Origin: an uncultured Myxococcales bacterium
Lineage (GTDB): Bacteria > Myxococcota_A > UBA9042
Assembly (NCBI GenBank): GCA_903929795.1
Contig: CAIYWC010000137.1
Coordinates: 34,566 to 98,565 of the forward strand
Direction of reading: 5' to 3'
Length of the DNA: 64,000 bases
Made by a program: the position numbers and the translations under genes. How positions within the stretch are numbered: the first letter of the stretch is position 1; every line of letters starts with the position of its first letter. Below the pieces are notes generated by a model that was not told where the DNA came from, did no database searches, and saw only the letters and a list, made by a program, of their open reading frames with translations. Below, in pieces: positions 1-7,705 of this stretch.

Positions 1-1351
1 TCGGCACCGGCTTGCCGTCGCGCAGCAGCGCCACCATCTGCACCAGGATCACTTCCAGCCGGTCGCCCGTCCAGCGGGGATCGCCGCGCATCAGCCCCAG
101 CGCGTGAATCACGCCCTTCAGCCGCGACACGTAGCCGTGGTGATCCGCGCCCAACACATTGATAAGATGGTTAAATCCGCGCGCCAGCTTGTGGTCGTGA
201 TACGCGATGTCCGCGGCAAAGTACGTCGGCCGGCCGTCGCCGCGCAGGATGACGCGGTCCTTGGTGTCGCGGAACGGCTTGGGCAGCAGCTCGCTGGTGC
301 CGCGAAAAAAAATGGCCTTGCCGGCAGGCGCCGCGTCTTCGTCGTCGGCCGGCTGGCTCGCGTCTTCGTAGGCCCAGTCAGACGCAACCAAGCGTCGCGC
401 CACGTCTTTCACGGCGTCGTCCGAGTGCGGATCCAGCCCGTGCAGCCGCCGTTCGCTGAACCAGCTGTCAAACTGGATGTCCAGCTTGGCGAGATCGTCG
501 CGGATGCGCTCCAGCTGGCGCTGCCACGACCGCACGGTGATGGTCCGGTTGTCGGCGCGACCGGTCACGCTCGCCGGATCGGCCGCCAGCCAAGCCGCGT
601 CGTCGCTCCAGTGCGCATGCGGCGCCGCCACGCCGGCTTGCGCCAGGTCCTCCGCACACGTCGCGATGTAGGCGCCGCGATAGCCATCCTCCGGAAAATC
701 CTTGGGAAAACCGTCAGGGAACGGCACGGGATCGCCGTTCGCCCAGATCCGCAGCGCCGCCGCACGGAGCTCGGGCTCGCGCAGCCAGCACCACACGCTC
801 TCGCCGAGCTTGCCGACCTGATTGCCAACATTGTTGATGTAATATTCAGTTGTTACGTCAAAGCCCGCCGCGCGCAGCACCCGCGCCAAGGTATCGCCCA
901 GCACGGCGCCGCGGCCATGACCCACGTGCATCGGCCCGGTCGGATTGGCGCTGACGAATTCAAGCAGCACGCGCTCTTGAGCGCCGACGTTGCACAGGCC
1001 GAACTGCGCACCCGCCGCCAGGACGTCCGTCACGCTCGCCTGCCACGCTACGTCGGACAGGCGCAGGTTCAGAAAGCCGGGCCCCGCGACCTCCACCGCC
1101 TGCAGCCAGCCGTGCGCGTCGACCTGCCGCACGATCGGCGCAAAGGCGTCGGCCAGCGCGCGCGGATTCTTGCCGGCCGCCTTCGCCAGGGCAAAGCACA
1201 GGTTGGTCGCCATGTCGCCGTGGCTGGCCTGACGCGGCCGCTCCAGCTGGATCGCGTGCGGCGCAAGCGCTTGAGGCAACACGCCGGCCGCAAACGCCGC
1301 GTCGGTTGCGCGAGCGAGAAGATCGCGAATTCGTTCATGCAAGGTCGTCAT
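1..1351 (-). CDS. argS: Arginyl-tRNA synthetase, 3' end cut by window edge
   Basis: This class I aminoacyl-tRNA synthetase charges tRNA-Arg with arginine in the cytoplasm. The ORF track misses it because its stop codon lies outside the window. I read it on the minus strand from the ATG at 1351. An N-terminal ArgS-specific additional domain (about residues 1-110) is followed by the conserved ANPTGPMHVGHGRGAVLGD stretch near residue 135-153, which holds the HIGH-type ATP-binding motif as HVGH. About 450 codons are visible, ending at LLRDGKPVP, just before the place where the family carries its KMSK-type motif. The family is usually 550-590 residues long, so roughly the last quarter is missing from the window and not from the gene. 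The long plus-strand ORF opposite it (104-1474) is a shadow. Confidence 0.95.
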   Translation of the reverse strand, partial: MTTLHERIRDLLARATDAAFAAGVLPQALAPHAIQLERPRQASHGDMATNLCFALAKAAGKNPRALADAFAPIVRQVDAHGWLQAVEVAGPGFLNLRLSDVAWQASVTDVLAAGAQFGLCNVGAQERVLLEFVSANPTGPMHVGHGRGAVLGDTLARVLRAAGFDVTTEYYINNVGNQVGKLGESVWCWLREPELRAAALRIWANGDPVPFPDGFPKDFPEDGYRGAYIATCAEDLAQAGVAAPHAHWSDDAAWLAADPASVTGRADNRTITVRSWQRQLERIRDDLAKLDIQFDSWFSERRLHGLDPHSDDAVKDVARRLVASDWAYEDASQPADDEDAAPAGKAIFFRGTSELLPKPFRDTKDRVILRGDGRPTYFAADIAYHDHKLARGFNHLINVLGADHHGYVSRLKGVIHALGLMRGDPRWTGDRLEVILVQMVALLRDGKPVP

Positions 1352-1474
1352 CAAGCGTCACTCCGGTCGCGATGGCTGGTCCGCGCCGTGTCGGCGAGGC
1401 TAGTGATCCTGCCGTTACTGTCAACTAAACGTGCTGACCTATTTCCAACCCCATCCTTCGTCGCGCAGACCTGA

Positions 1475-1560
1475 TGCATCCCGGACTGGGACCGCGAGCG
1501 TGCTCCTCTGGAGGCACGCCGCGGATCGAGAGCGTATCCTCTCGAACTTCGGTTGTCGTG
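1475..1560 (+). repeat. Dispersed palindromic repeat, copy A
   Basis: This is one of five related intergenic copies. The core palindrome reads GCGTGCTCCTCTGGAGGC followed by ACGCCGCGGATCGAG, so GCGTGC pairs with GCACGC around a CTCC/GGAG centre. A second small hairpin (CGAGA...TCTCG) follows, then GAACTTCGGT. Copy D shares this second part. The copy sits in the divergent gap between argS and the epimerase gene. It is a REP-like element by structure; its function is unknown. Confidence 0.75.
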
Positions 1561-1635
1561 CATGTTTGCGCCTCTCGCCACCCGCCGACGCTTTCTGCTA
1601 TCCTGCCGCCGCGCGTGGCGCTGGGGGTGCCGAAA

Positions 1636-2583
1636 ATGGCCAGACGAGTCTTGATTTCAGGCGGCGCGGGGTTCGTGCCGTCGCATTTGTGCGACCGGTT
1701 CATCGCCGACGGTTGGCAGGTCCTCGCCGTCGACAATTTCTGCACCGGTAGACAGAGCAACATTGCACATTTGCTGGGAAATCCGGCGTTCGAGCTGCTG
1801 GAGCAGGACGTGTCCGTGCCGTTCACCGTGGCCGGTCCGGTCGCGGCGGTGCTGCATTTCGCGTCGCCCGCGTCGCCCATCGACTACCTCCGGCTGCCGA
1901 TTGAGACGCTGCAGGTCGGCTCGCTGGGCACGATGAATCTTCTTGAAATCGCTCGGGAAAAACAGGCGCGTTTTCTGATGGCGTCGACCTCGGAAATCTA
2001 TGGCGATCCGCTGGAGCACCCGCAGCGCGAGAGCTACCTCGGCAACGTGTCCAGCATCGGCCCGCGCAGCGTGTACGACGAGGCCAAGCGGTTCTCGGAA
2101 GCCGCCGTCATGGCCTGGCGCAGCGCGCGCGGCGTGGACACAAAAATCATACGGATTTTCAATACCTACGGTCCACGGATGAAGACCGGCGACGGCCGCG
2201 TCGTCAGCAATTTCGTCGTCCAGGCGCTGCGCGGCGAAAAGCTGACCGTGTACGGCGACGGCCTGCAGACGCGCTCGTTTTGCTACGTCAGCGATCTGGT
2301 GGACGGCATCGTGCGGGTGCTGGAGCGCGGCGACCACATGCCGTACAACCTCGGCAATCCGGGCGAGTTCACGATGCTGGAGCTGGCGAACGAAATCTCC
2401 AAGCAAATTGGGCAGGTGGAGATCGAGTACCAGCCGCTGCCCAAAGATGACCCGACGAGGCGCAAGCCGGACATCACGCGCGCCACGACCGACCTGGGCT
2501 GGACGCCGAAAGTGCCGCTGCATGAGGGGCTGGTCGCGATGATCGCCGACCTGCGCGCGCGCCTGGCTGCGGGTGACGCCTAG
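1636..2583 (+). CDS. NAD-dependent epimerase/UDP-glucuronate decarboxylase (UDP-xylose synthase-like)
   Basis: This extended short-chain dehydrogenase most resembles UDP-glucuronate decarboxylase, which converts UDP-glucuronate to UDP-xylose for surface polysaccharides. The protein of about 315 residues starts at ATG 1636 behind GGGGGTG; the ORF-track start at 1474 lies inside a repeat. Visible motifs are the N-terminal nucleotide-binding loop GGAGFVPSHLCDRF, LHFASPASPIDY, the catalytic Ser/Thr region ASTSEIYGDP, the YDEAKR catalytic Tyr-Lys pair, and RIFNTYGPRM. The family's usual third glycine of the loop (GGAGFxGSHL) is a proline here (codon CCG), which is odd for an NAD-binding enzyme. 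A small lipoprotein gene begins directly after its stop codon. A UDP-glucose/dTDP-glucose epimerase or dehydratase is possible, but UXS fits best. Confidence 0.85.
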   Translation: MARRVLISGGAGFVPSHLCDRFIADGWQVLAVDNFCTGRQSNIAHLLGNPAFELLEQDVSVPFTVAGPVAAVLHFASPASPIDYLRLPIETLQVGSLGTMNLLEIAREKQARFLMASTSEIYGDPLEHPQRESYLGNVSSIGPRSVYDEAKRFSEAAVMAWRSARGVDTKIIRIFNTYGPRMKTGDGRVVSNFVVQALRGEKLTVYGDGLQTRSFCYVSDLVDGIVRVLERGDHMPYNLGNPGEFTMLELANEISKQIGQVEIEYQPLPKDDPTRRKPDITRATTDLGWTPKVPLHEGLVAMIADLRARLAAGDA

Positions 2584-2937
2584 ATGCGGCGAGTTCTGGC
2601 GCTGGCGCTGCTGACCGCCGTCTTGACAGGCTGCAAGGCACCAGAGTGTCCGCCGCTGTCCGGTCCGTGGAAAGGTTTCGAGAAATCAAGCGGTTTCGAC
2701 GTAGAATGCTGCGCCCGCGACAACACGTTCGCCAAGCACGGCCATTACACCGCGTATTTTCACAAGACGCGCCACAAAGCCATGGAAGGCGTCTACGAAG
2801 ACGAGGTCCGCACCGGGCTCTGGCACGCATGGAAGCGCTCCGGCACGTACGATCTCGGCGTGTGCTATGACGGCAAAGGTGCTGAAATGTGGCGCGAAAG
2901 CGACGAGGCCAAAGCCAAAGCGCGGGCCTGCCCCTGA
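2584..2937 (+). CDS. Small lipoprotein with MORN/YwqK-like motif
   Basis: This is a 117-residue protein with a short basic start, a hydrophobic core and the lipobox LTGC (cysteine near residue 17), so it is predicted to be exported and lipidated. The mature part is Cys-rich. Its middle region (YEDEVRTGLWHAWKRSG) resembles the 'more text, G-x-W-x-x-W-x-x-G' pattern of MORN/YwqK-type repeats. The start codon abuts the TAG of the epimerase gene, so the two are probably cotranscribed. Its stop lies two bases from the convergent prfB stop. No function can be assigned. Confidence 0.75.
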   Translation: MRRVLALALLTAVLTGCKAPECPPLSGPWKGFEKSSGFDVECCARDNTFAKHGHYTAYFHKTRHKAMEGVYEDEVRTGLWHAWKRSGTYDLGVCYDGKGAEMWRESDEAKAKARACP

Positions 2938-2939
2938 GC

Positions 2940-4074
2940 TCAGTCGGCCTCGGCCTGGAGCGTCAGCGGGCCGTTCGCCGCCGCCAGCAGGTACGCTTTC
3001 ATGAACGCGTCCAGGTCGCCATCCAGCACGCCGCGCGTGTCGGAAGTCTCGTGTGAGGTCCGCAAATCCTTGACCATTTGGTACGGCTGGAGCACGTAGC
3101 TGCGGATCTGGCTGCCGAAATTGATGCCCAGCTTGCCGGCCTCGATTTCCTCTTTCACCGCACTGCGCCGACGTTTTTCCAGATCGACAAGCCGCGCGTG
3201 CAGCATCTTCATCGCCGACGAGCGGTTCTTGTGCTGGCTGCGATCGGTCTGGCACGCCACGACGACGCCGGTTGGCATGTGCGTGATGCGGATCGCGGAA
3301 TCCGTGCGGTTCACGTGCTGGCCGCCGGCGCCGGATGCGCGGTACGTGTCGATTTTCAAGTCGGCTTCATTGATGTCGATGTTGATCGAGTCGTCTTCTT
3401 CCGGCACCACAAAGACCGAGCAAAAGCTCGTGTGGCGGCGCTTGTTGGCGTCAAACGGGCTGATGCGCACCAAGCGGTGCACGCCGTTTTCAGACTTCAA
3501 CCAGCCAAACGCGTACGCGCCGTCGATGCGCAAAACCGCATTGCGAATGCCGGCTTCCTCGCCGGGCACTTCGTCGACCAGCTCGCACTTCATGCCGTGC
3601 TTTTCCGCCCAGCGCGCGTACATGCGCATGAGCATGGCCGCCCAGTCTGCGCTCTCGGTGCCGCCGGCGCCGGCGCTGATTTGCACAAGCGCGGGCGAAC
3701 GGTCGGTCGGCGCGCTCATCGATCGGGCAAATTCCGCCTCGTCCAGCTGGGTCGTCACCTGGTCGATCTGCGCCAGCAGGTCGGGGATCAGCGACGAATC
3801 ACCTTCTGATTCGGTCAGTTCCAGCATGTCACGGACGTCTTTCACGATGCCCGACGGCACGAGCACGGAATCCACGGTCGCCTGCAGATCGCCGCGCTCC
3901 TTGGACAGCTTTTGCGCACGATCGGCGTCCAGCCAAAAGGCTGGCTCGCCGCTCAGTTTTTCCAGTTCATCGATGCGCGCAGCTTTGGCATCGACGTCAA
4001 AGATGCCTGCGCAGCGAAGCGAGGCGATCCTCAGCAGCGCTGACGCAGGACCGTACATCGGCGAACGTGGCCAT
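2940..4074 (-). CDS. prfB: Peptide chain release factor 2 with programmed +1 frameshift
   Basis: RF2 ends translation at UGA and UAA. The main frame shows the RF2 anticodon-like tripeptide SPF (ISPFDANKRRHTSF) and the universal hydrolysis motif GGQ (SGAGGQHVNRTDSA). The ORF track starts it at 4058, but that N-terminus (MYGPASALL...) does not look like RF2. Reading the other frame from ATG 4074 gives 25 codons ending LASLRRHL at CTT, then TGA, then C. A +1 shift at CTTTGAC joins this to DVDAKAARIDELEKL, the normal RF2 junction. The full product is about 377 residues, which matches the family. GGAAACC upstream of ATG 4074 can act as ribosome binding site. The 3' end converges with the lipoprotein gene. 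Confidence 0.95.
3996..4002 (-). promoter_or_regulatory. prfB: RF2 autoregulatory +1 frameshift site (CTTTGAC)
   Basis: On the minus strand codon 25 (CTT) and in-frame stop codon 26 (TGA) are followed by C, the classic slippery site of prfB. An AGG lies three bases upstream of CTT, where the internal Shine-Dalgarno-like stimulator sits in known examples. When RF2 is scarce the ribosome pauses at UGA and slips, so the gene controls its own level. Confidence 0.93.
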
Positions 4075-4178
4075 GACAGGTTTCCGCAATGCCGGCGAAC
4101 ATGCCGGGCGAGGGCGGGAGCTTAGCAGGGAATGCGCCGACCGTCACGGATTCGCGCTGTCACGCCGGTGTCATCGGG

Positions 4179-4210
4179 TTGATAATGATGTTGACAATCA
4201 CTTTCAATAA
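4179..4210 (+). promoter_or_regulatory. Fur-like operator upstream of the outer-membrane protein gene
   Basis: In an AT-rich island inside very GC-rich DNA, TGACAATCACTTTCA (4192-4206) matches the 7-1-7 Fur inverted repeat TGATAATnATTATCA at 12 of 14 positions. The upstream GATAATGAT half-sites overlap it, as in tandem Fur boxes. A TTGACA (4191-4196) that could serve as the -35 element lies inside the operator. The only gene it can serve is at 4267, 57 bases downstream. This is motif reading only. Confidence 0.45.
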
Positions 4211-4266
4211 GCCGAGACTGACGGTGTTGACGGATGCTGCGACGGCAGCGGCGGGAGGAAAAGCTC

Positions 4267-5133
4267 ATGACGATCAAGGCCCTTCACGGCGCGGCGCTCC
4301 TCGCGCTCCTGCTGGCGACTCCGGCGGCCGCGCTCAACAAGCAGGGCGTCGCGACTGCGGACGAATTCACCGTCACTGAGGACGGCCAACCGCCCGCGTT
4401 CAATGCCAGCGGCTATGTGTTTGCGGGCGCGATGGTCTACAACCCGTCGTACGCGGCGCGGCCGGACAATACGGGCCACGCGCTCGGGCGGACCGGCGCG
4501 CACCTGGATCTCGATTTTTTCGGCAAGCGCGCTGGGATTACGTACGACGTCAACGTGTTCTCGGACCGCGATGGCGCCAACACACTGCGGCCGACGGAGC
4601 ACGACCACATCATCGGCCTGTTGGCGCGCTGGCGGGGCTTCGATGCCGGCGGGCATTGGGAAGCGGATCTGCCGGCGGATCGGCCCGGGCTGGCGCAGTC
4701 GTACGTGGACGTGTTCGCGCGCTGGTCCTGGCGGCTGGAGCCACCGACGGCGCGCGTTGGAGCGCAGGGCTTCGTTGCGCTGGCGGGCCTTGTCGACAAC
4801 CCGACTTACGCGGCGCGACCGGACCTGTCGGGGCTGGCGATGTTGCGGCTGAACGGCCACGCCGAAATCGATCTGCTCAAGCCGTGGCTCGGCGCGGCGG
4901 TGGACCTGAACGTCTTTACCGACCGATTTGCCCACGCTGGGCTGCTGCCGAGCGAGCTGGACACGACCGTCGGCGCGGTTGTGCACGTCCGCGCGTTCGA
5001 CGTCTCGCTCGTGGCTGAAAATGATCGGCCGCTCGACCGTCCAGGGCTCCAGCAGTCCTACTTGATGACGCTGCTGAGCTATCGGTTTGACGCCCAGCGC
5101 TGGATGGTCGGTCGGCGGGGGCATGGCGCGTGA
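4267..5133 (+). CDS. Exported outer-membrane beta-barrel-like protein with internal duplication
   Basis: The start chosen is ATG 4267 behind GGGAGGAAAAGCTC, giving about 288 residues with a signal peptide (ALLLATPAAALNKQ). The mature protein is made of two similar halves. Each contains GxxxxAxxVxNPxYAARPDxxG, then a strand of the form DLDFF/EIDLL, then YDVNVFSDR or VDLNVFTDR, and each ends with DRPGLxQSY. Alternating polar and hydrophobic strands suggest an outer-membrane beta barrel. I do not recognise the family. The Fur-like site just upstream suggests iron-responsive expression, perhaps in metal or metallophore uptake, but this is inference. Confidence 0.75.
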   Translation: MTIKALHGAALLALLLATPAAALNKQGVATADEFTVTEDGQPPAFNASGYVFAGAMVYNPSYAARPDNTGHALGRTGAHLDLDFFGKRAGITYDVNVFSDRDGANTLRPTEHDHIIGLLARWRGFDAGGHWEADLPADRPGLAQSYVDVFARWSWRLEPPTARVGAQGFVALAGLVDNPTYAARPDLSGLAMLRLNGHAEIDLLKPWLGAAVDLNVFTDRFAHAGLLPSELDTTVGAVVHVRAFDVSLVAENDRPLDRPGLQQSYLMTLLSYRFDAQRWMVGRRGHGA

Positions 5134-5232
5134 GGGCTGTGGCCGCGGCACACGCTTGCACGGTCGCCGCCAATCTGTTGCACTACGCCCGCGGCCGCGT
5201 TGCCGTATGCCTTTCTCCTGCCCCAGACACGC

Positions 5233-6075
5233 ATGCCATCGCTCGAAGCTCCTGAAATTCCTCGCGGCAACATCGTGCCGATCGGCGGCGCGGAGGACAA
5301 GCTCGCCGACCGCCTGATCTTGCGCAAGCTGGTGGAGCGCGCTGGCGGGCCGCAGTCGCGCATCGCGATCATCCCAACCGCGTCGGAGCTGCCTGACACC
5401 GGCGAGCGCTACGAGAAAGTCTTCCAGGAGCTCGGTGCCAGCCACGCGCAGGCGCTGCCGTACCTGACGCGCGCGGACGCGGAGCGCAAGGACTGGCTGG
5501 AGGTGCTGAACAGCGCCACTGCCATCTTCATGACCGGCGGCAACCAGCTGCGCCTCTCGACCATCCTCGGCGGCACGGACGTCGCTCAGGCCATCCGCAA
5601 GCGCAACGCGCGCGGCGTCCACGTCGCGGGCACGTCAGCGGGCGCGGCGTTCTGCTCCGAGCACATGATCGCAGGCGGCAAAGGCGGGTCCACGCCGGTC
5701 GCCGGGCAGGTCACGCTCGCGCCCGGTCTCGGGCTCACCAACCGCATCATCGTCGACCAGCACTTCCGCGAACGCGATCGCCTCGGGCGGCTGATGGCGG
5801 CGATCGCCTACAACCCGTTCGTCGTGGGCCTGGGTCTGGACGAGAATACGGCCGCGTTCATCGATGCGGACAACGTCATCGAAGTCGTCGGCAACGGCGC
5901 GATTACCGTGATCGACGTGTCGCAGCTCGGCTGGTCCGGCATGGCGACCGCGCGCACAGGCGCGCCCGTGGGGCTCATCGGCGTGAAGCTGCACGTGTTG
6001 CCGCACGGTGCGCTGTTTTCGCTGGAGACCCGCGAAGCGACGCCGCCGGGCGTGCCGGTCAAGCGTCGCCGATAA
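5233..6075 (+). CDS. cphB: Cyanophycinase (peptidase S51)
   Basis: Cyanophycinase hydrolyses the storage polymer cyanophycin (multi-L-arginyl-poly-aspartate) to beta-Asp-Arg dipeptides in the cytoplasm. The protein of about 280 residues carries NIVPIGGAEDK at the N-terminus, the FMTGGNQLRL loop, and the serine nucleophile elbow VAGTSAGAAFCSE. These are characteristic of the S51 cyanophycinase branch. ATG 5233 is preferred over the TTG at 5200. No cyanophycin synthetase is visible in the window, so the enzyme may recycle polymer made elsewhere or act on scavenged polymer. It converges with gltA across a strong bidirectional terminator. Confidence 0.88.
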   Translation: MPSLEAPEIPRGNIVPIGGAEDKLADRLILRKLVERAGGPQSRIAIIPTASELPDTGERYEKVFQELGASHAQALPYLTRADAERKDWLEVLNSATAIFMTGGNQLRLSTILGGTDVAQAIRKRNARGVHVAGTSAGAAFCSEHMIAGGKGGSTPVAGQVTLAPGLGLTNRIIVDQHFRERDRLGRLMAAIAYNPFVVGLGLDENTAAFIDADNVIEVVGNGAITVIDVSQLGWSGMATARTGAPVGLIGVKLHVLPHGALFSLETREATPPGVPVKRRR

Positions 6076-6104
6076 CGGAGTGTGTCCCCGCCGCAAAAAC
6101 TGCA

Positions 6105-6132
6105 CCGCCGCCGAAGTCTCCCTCGGCGGCGG
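6105..6132. terminator. Bidirectional terminator between cphB and gltA
   Basis: A perfect 10-bp GC stem (CCGCCGCCGA / TCGGCGGCGG) encloses an 8-base loop. On the minus strand the stem is followed by TGCAGTTTTTG, giving a T-run for gltA termination. On the plus strand a T-rich stretch follows for cphB. Confidence 0.8.
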
Positions 6133-6154
6133 CACATGCTTGTCATTTGTCTTT

Positions 6155-6184
6155 GACGTTTATCCAGCTAACTGGATGAACGTC
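6155..6184 (-). terminator. Hairpin overlapping the gltA stop codon
   Basis: GACGTTTATCCAG and CTGGATGAACGTC form a 13-bp stem with a single G-U type pair around a CTAA loop. It starts at the gltA stop codon. It may stabilise the mRNA end or act with the stronger terminator at 6105. Confidence 0.5.
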
Positions 6185-7464
6185 TAGCGCTTGCTCAGCT
6201 CGACCACGTCCCGGGCGTTCTTGCCGGTGTAGATCTGCCGCGGCCGGCCGATCTTCGCCTTCCCCGCGTTGTGCTCATTCCAGTGCGCCGTCCAGCCCGG
6301 CAGGCGACCGATGGCGAACAGCACCGTGAACAGGCCGTACGGAAAGCCCAGCGCGCGGTAGATGATGCCGCTGTAGAAGTCGACATTCGGGTACAGCTTG
6401 CGGGCGACGAAGTACTCGTCTTTCAGCGCCGCTTCTTCCAGGCCCTTGGCGATGCCGAGCTGCGGGTCGTTCTTGCCCAGCTTGCCGAGCACGACGTCCG
6501 CCTGGACCTTGATGATCGTGGCGCGCGGGTCGAAATTCTTGTAGACGCGGTGGCCAAAGCCCATCAGCCGAAAGCTGCTGTCCTTGTCCTTGGCCTGCGC
6601 GACCGCCCAGTTGACGTCGCCGCCGTGGGCCACGATGCCGTCCAGCATCTCGATCACCGCTTGGTTGGCGCCGCCGTGCAGCGGACCCCACAGCGCCGTG
6701 ATGCCGGCCGCGATGGACGCGAAATAGTCCGTCTGCGCCGAGCCGACCAACCGTACCGTCGACGTCGAACAATTCTGCTCGTGATCCGCGTGGAGAATCA
6801 GCAGCAGATCCAAAGCCTTGGCAATCTCCGGATCGCCCGCGGCGGCGTTGCCGGTGCCTTCGAACATCATGTGCAGGAAATTCGCCGAGTATGCAAGCTT
6901 CGCGTCCGGCGCGACCGCGGCCAGGCCTTTGCCTTTGCGGTAGATCGCCGCGGCGATTGTCGGAAACTGCGCCAGCAGCAGCAGCTGGCTCTTGTTCAGG
7001 CCCGCTTCCGTCACTTTTTCGTCGGCCAGGTAGGTCGAGGACAGCGAGAGCGTCGCCGCCGACAGGATCGCCATCGGGTGCGCGTCCGCCGGGAAAGCCG
7101 CGATGATGGCGTGGACGTGCGCCGGCAGCGCGCGATGGGCCTTTTCCGCGGCCGTGAACGCCGCCAGCTCCGCCGCGTTGGGCAGCTCGCCCTTGAGCAG
7201 CAGCCAGGACACTTCCAGAAACGACACCTTGCCGGCCAGCTGCTCAATCGGATAGCCGCGGTAGCGCAGGATGCCCAGCTCGCCGTCCAGGAACGTGACC
7301 GCGCTCTCGCACGCGCCGGTGTTGCCGTAGCCCGGATCAAACGTCACGGCGCCCGTCTTGTCGCGAAGTGCCTGAATATCCAGGCCAACTTCCTGCTCGG
7401 TGCCGACGATCACCGGCAACGGAAGGGTCTTGTCGCCAACGCGAATTTCAGCAGTGATCGACAT
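6184..7464 (-). CDS. gltA: Citrate synthase (type II, GltA-like)
   Basis: This enzyme condenses acetyl-CoA with oxaloacetate to make citrate, the entry step of the TCA cycle. The start is ATG 7464 with AGGAG eight bases upstream; the 7623 start of the ORF track adds a non-homologous tail. The protein has 426 residues, normal for the hexameric proteobacterial type. Visible motifs are DPGYGNTGACESAVTFLDGE near the N-terminus, HADHEQNCSTSTVRLVGS, the active-site WGPLHGGANQAVIEML, and GFGHRVYKNFDPRA, which carry the two catalytic histidines. It is monocistronic between the efflux operon and a terminator. Confidence 0.97.
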   Translation of the reverse strand: MSITAEIRVGDKTLPLPVIVGTEQEVGLDIQALRDKTGAVTFDPGYGNTGACESAVTFLDGELGILRYRGYPIEQLAGKVSFLEVSWLLLKGELPNAAELAAFTAAEKAHRALPAHVHAIIAAFPADAHPMAILSAATLSLSSTYLADEKVTEAGLNKSQLLLLAQFPTIAAAIYRKGKGLAAVAPDAKLAYSANFLHMMFEGTGNAAAGDPEIAKALDLLLILHADHEQNCSTSTVRLVGSAQTDYFASIAAGITALWGPLHGGANQAVIEMLDGIVAHGGDVNWAVAQAKDKDSSFRLMGFGHRVYKNFDPRATIIKVQADVVLGKLGKNDPQLGIAKGLEEAALKDEYFVARKLYPNVDFYSGIIYRALGFPYGLFTVLFAIGRLPGWTAHWNEHNAGKAKIGRPRQIYTGKNARDVVELSKR

Positions 7465-7705
7465 GTTTAGCTCCTGCAATGGGCCCGAAGGTCCCCTGGA
7501 AAAAGAATGGGTGGTGAACGTGGCGCCGGCAGCTCCCGGCTTGCTGTCAAGGGCACGCCAAGTGCACTTGAGATGCGGTGCGTCAAAGGGGCGCGCGTCA
7601 CCCTTTTCACGCGGCCGAGACATTACAGGAAGGCCCGGGGCGAAGCAACCGCTTGCGTAACAGGGACGTCACGGAAACCGATCGCCGCGGCCGTCCCAGG
7701 CCTGG

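Noticed and set aside
104-1474. 456-codon plus-strand ORF opposite argS, and similar long shadows such as 9032-10927, 12376-14133, 35931-38042 and 38076-40760
   Set aside because: They lie antisense to clear genes with strong family motifs, and have Arg/His/Gln-rich composition typical of frame shadows in high-GC DNA.
2940-4058. ORF-track start MYGPASALL for RF2
   Set aside because: This N-terminus has no RF2 similarity; the frameshifted reading from 4074 gives the normal RF2 N-terminus.
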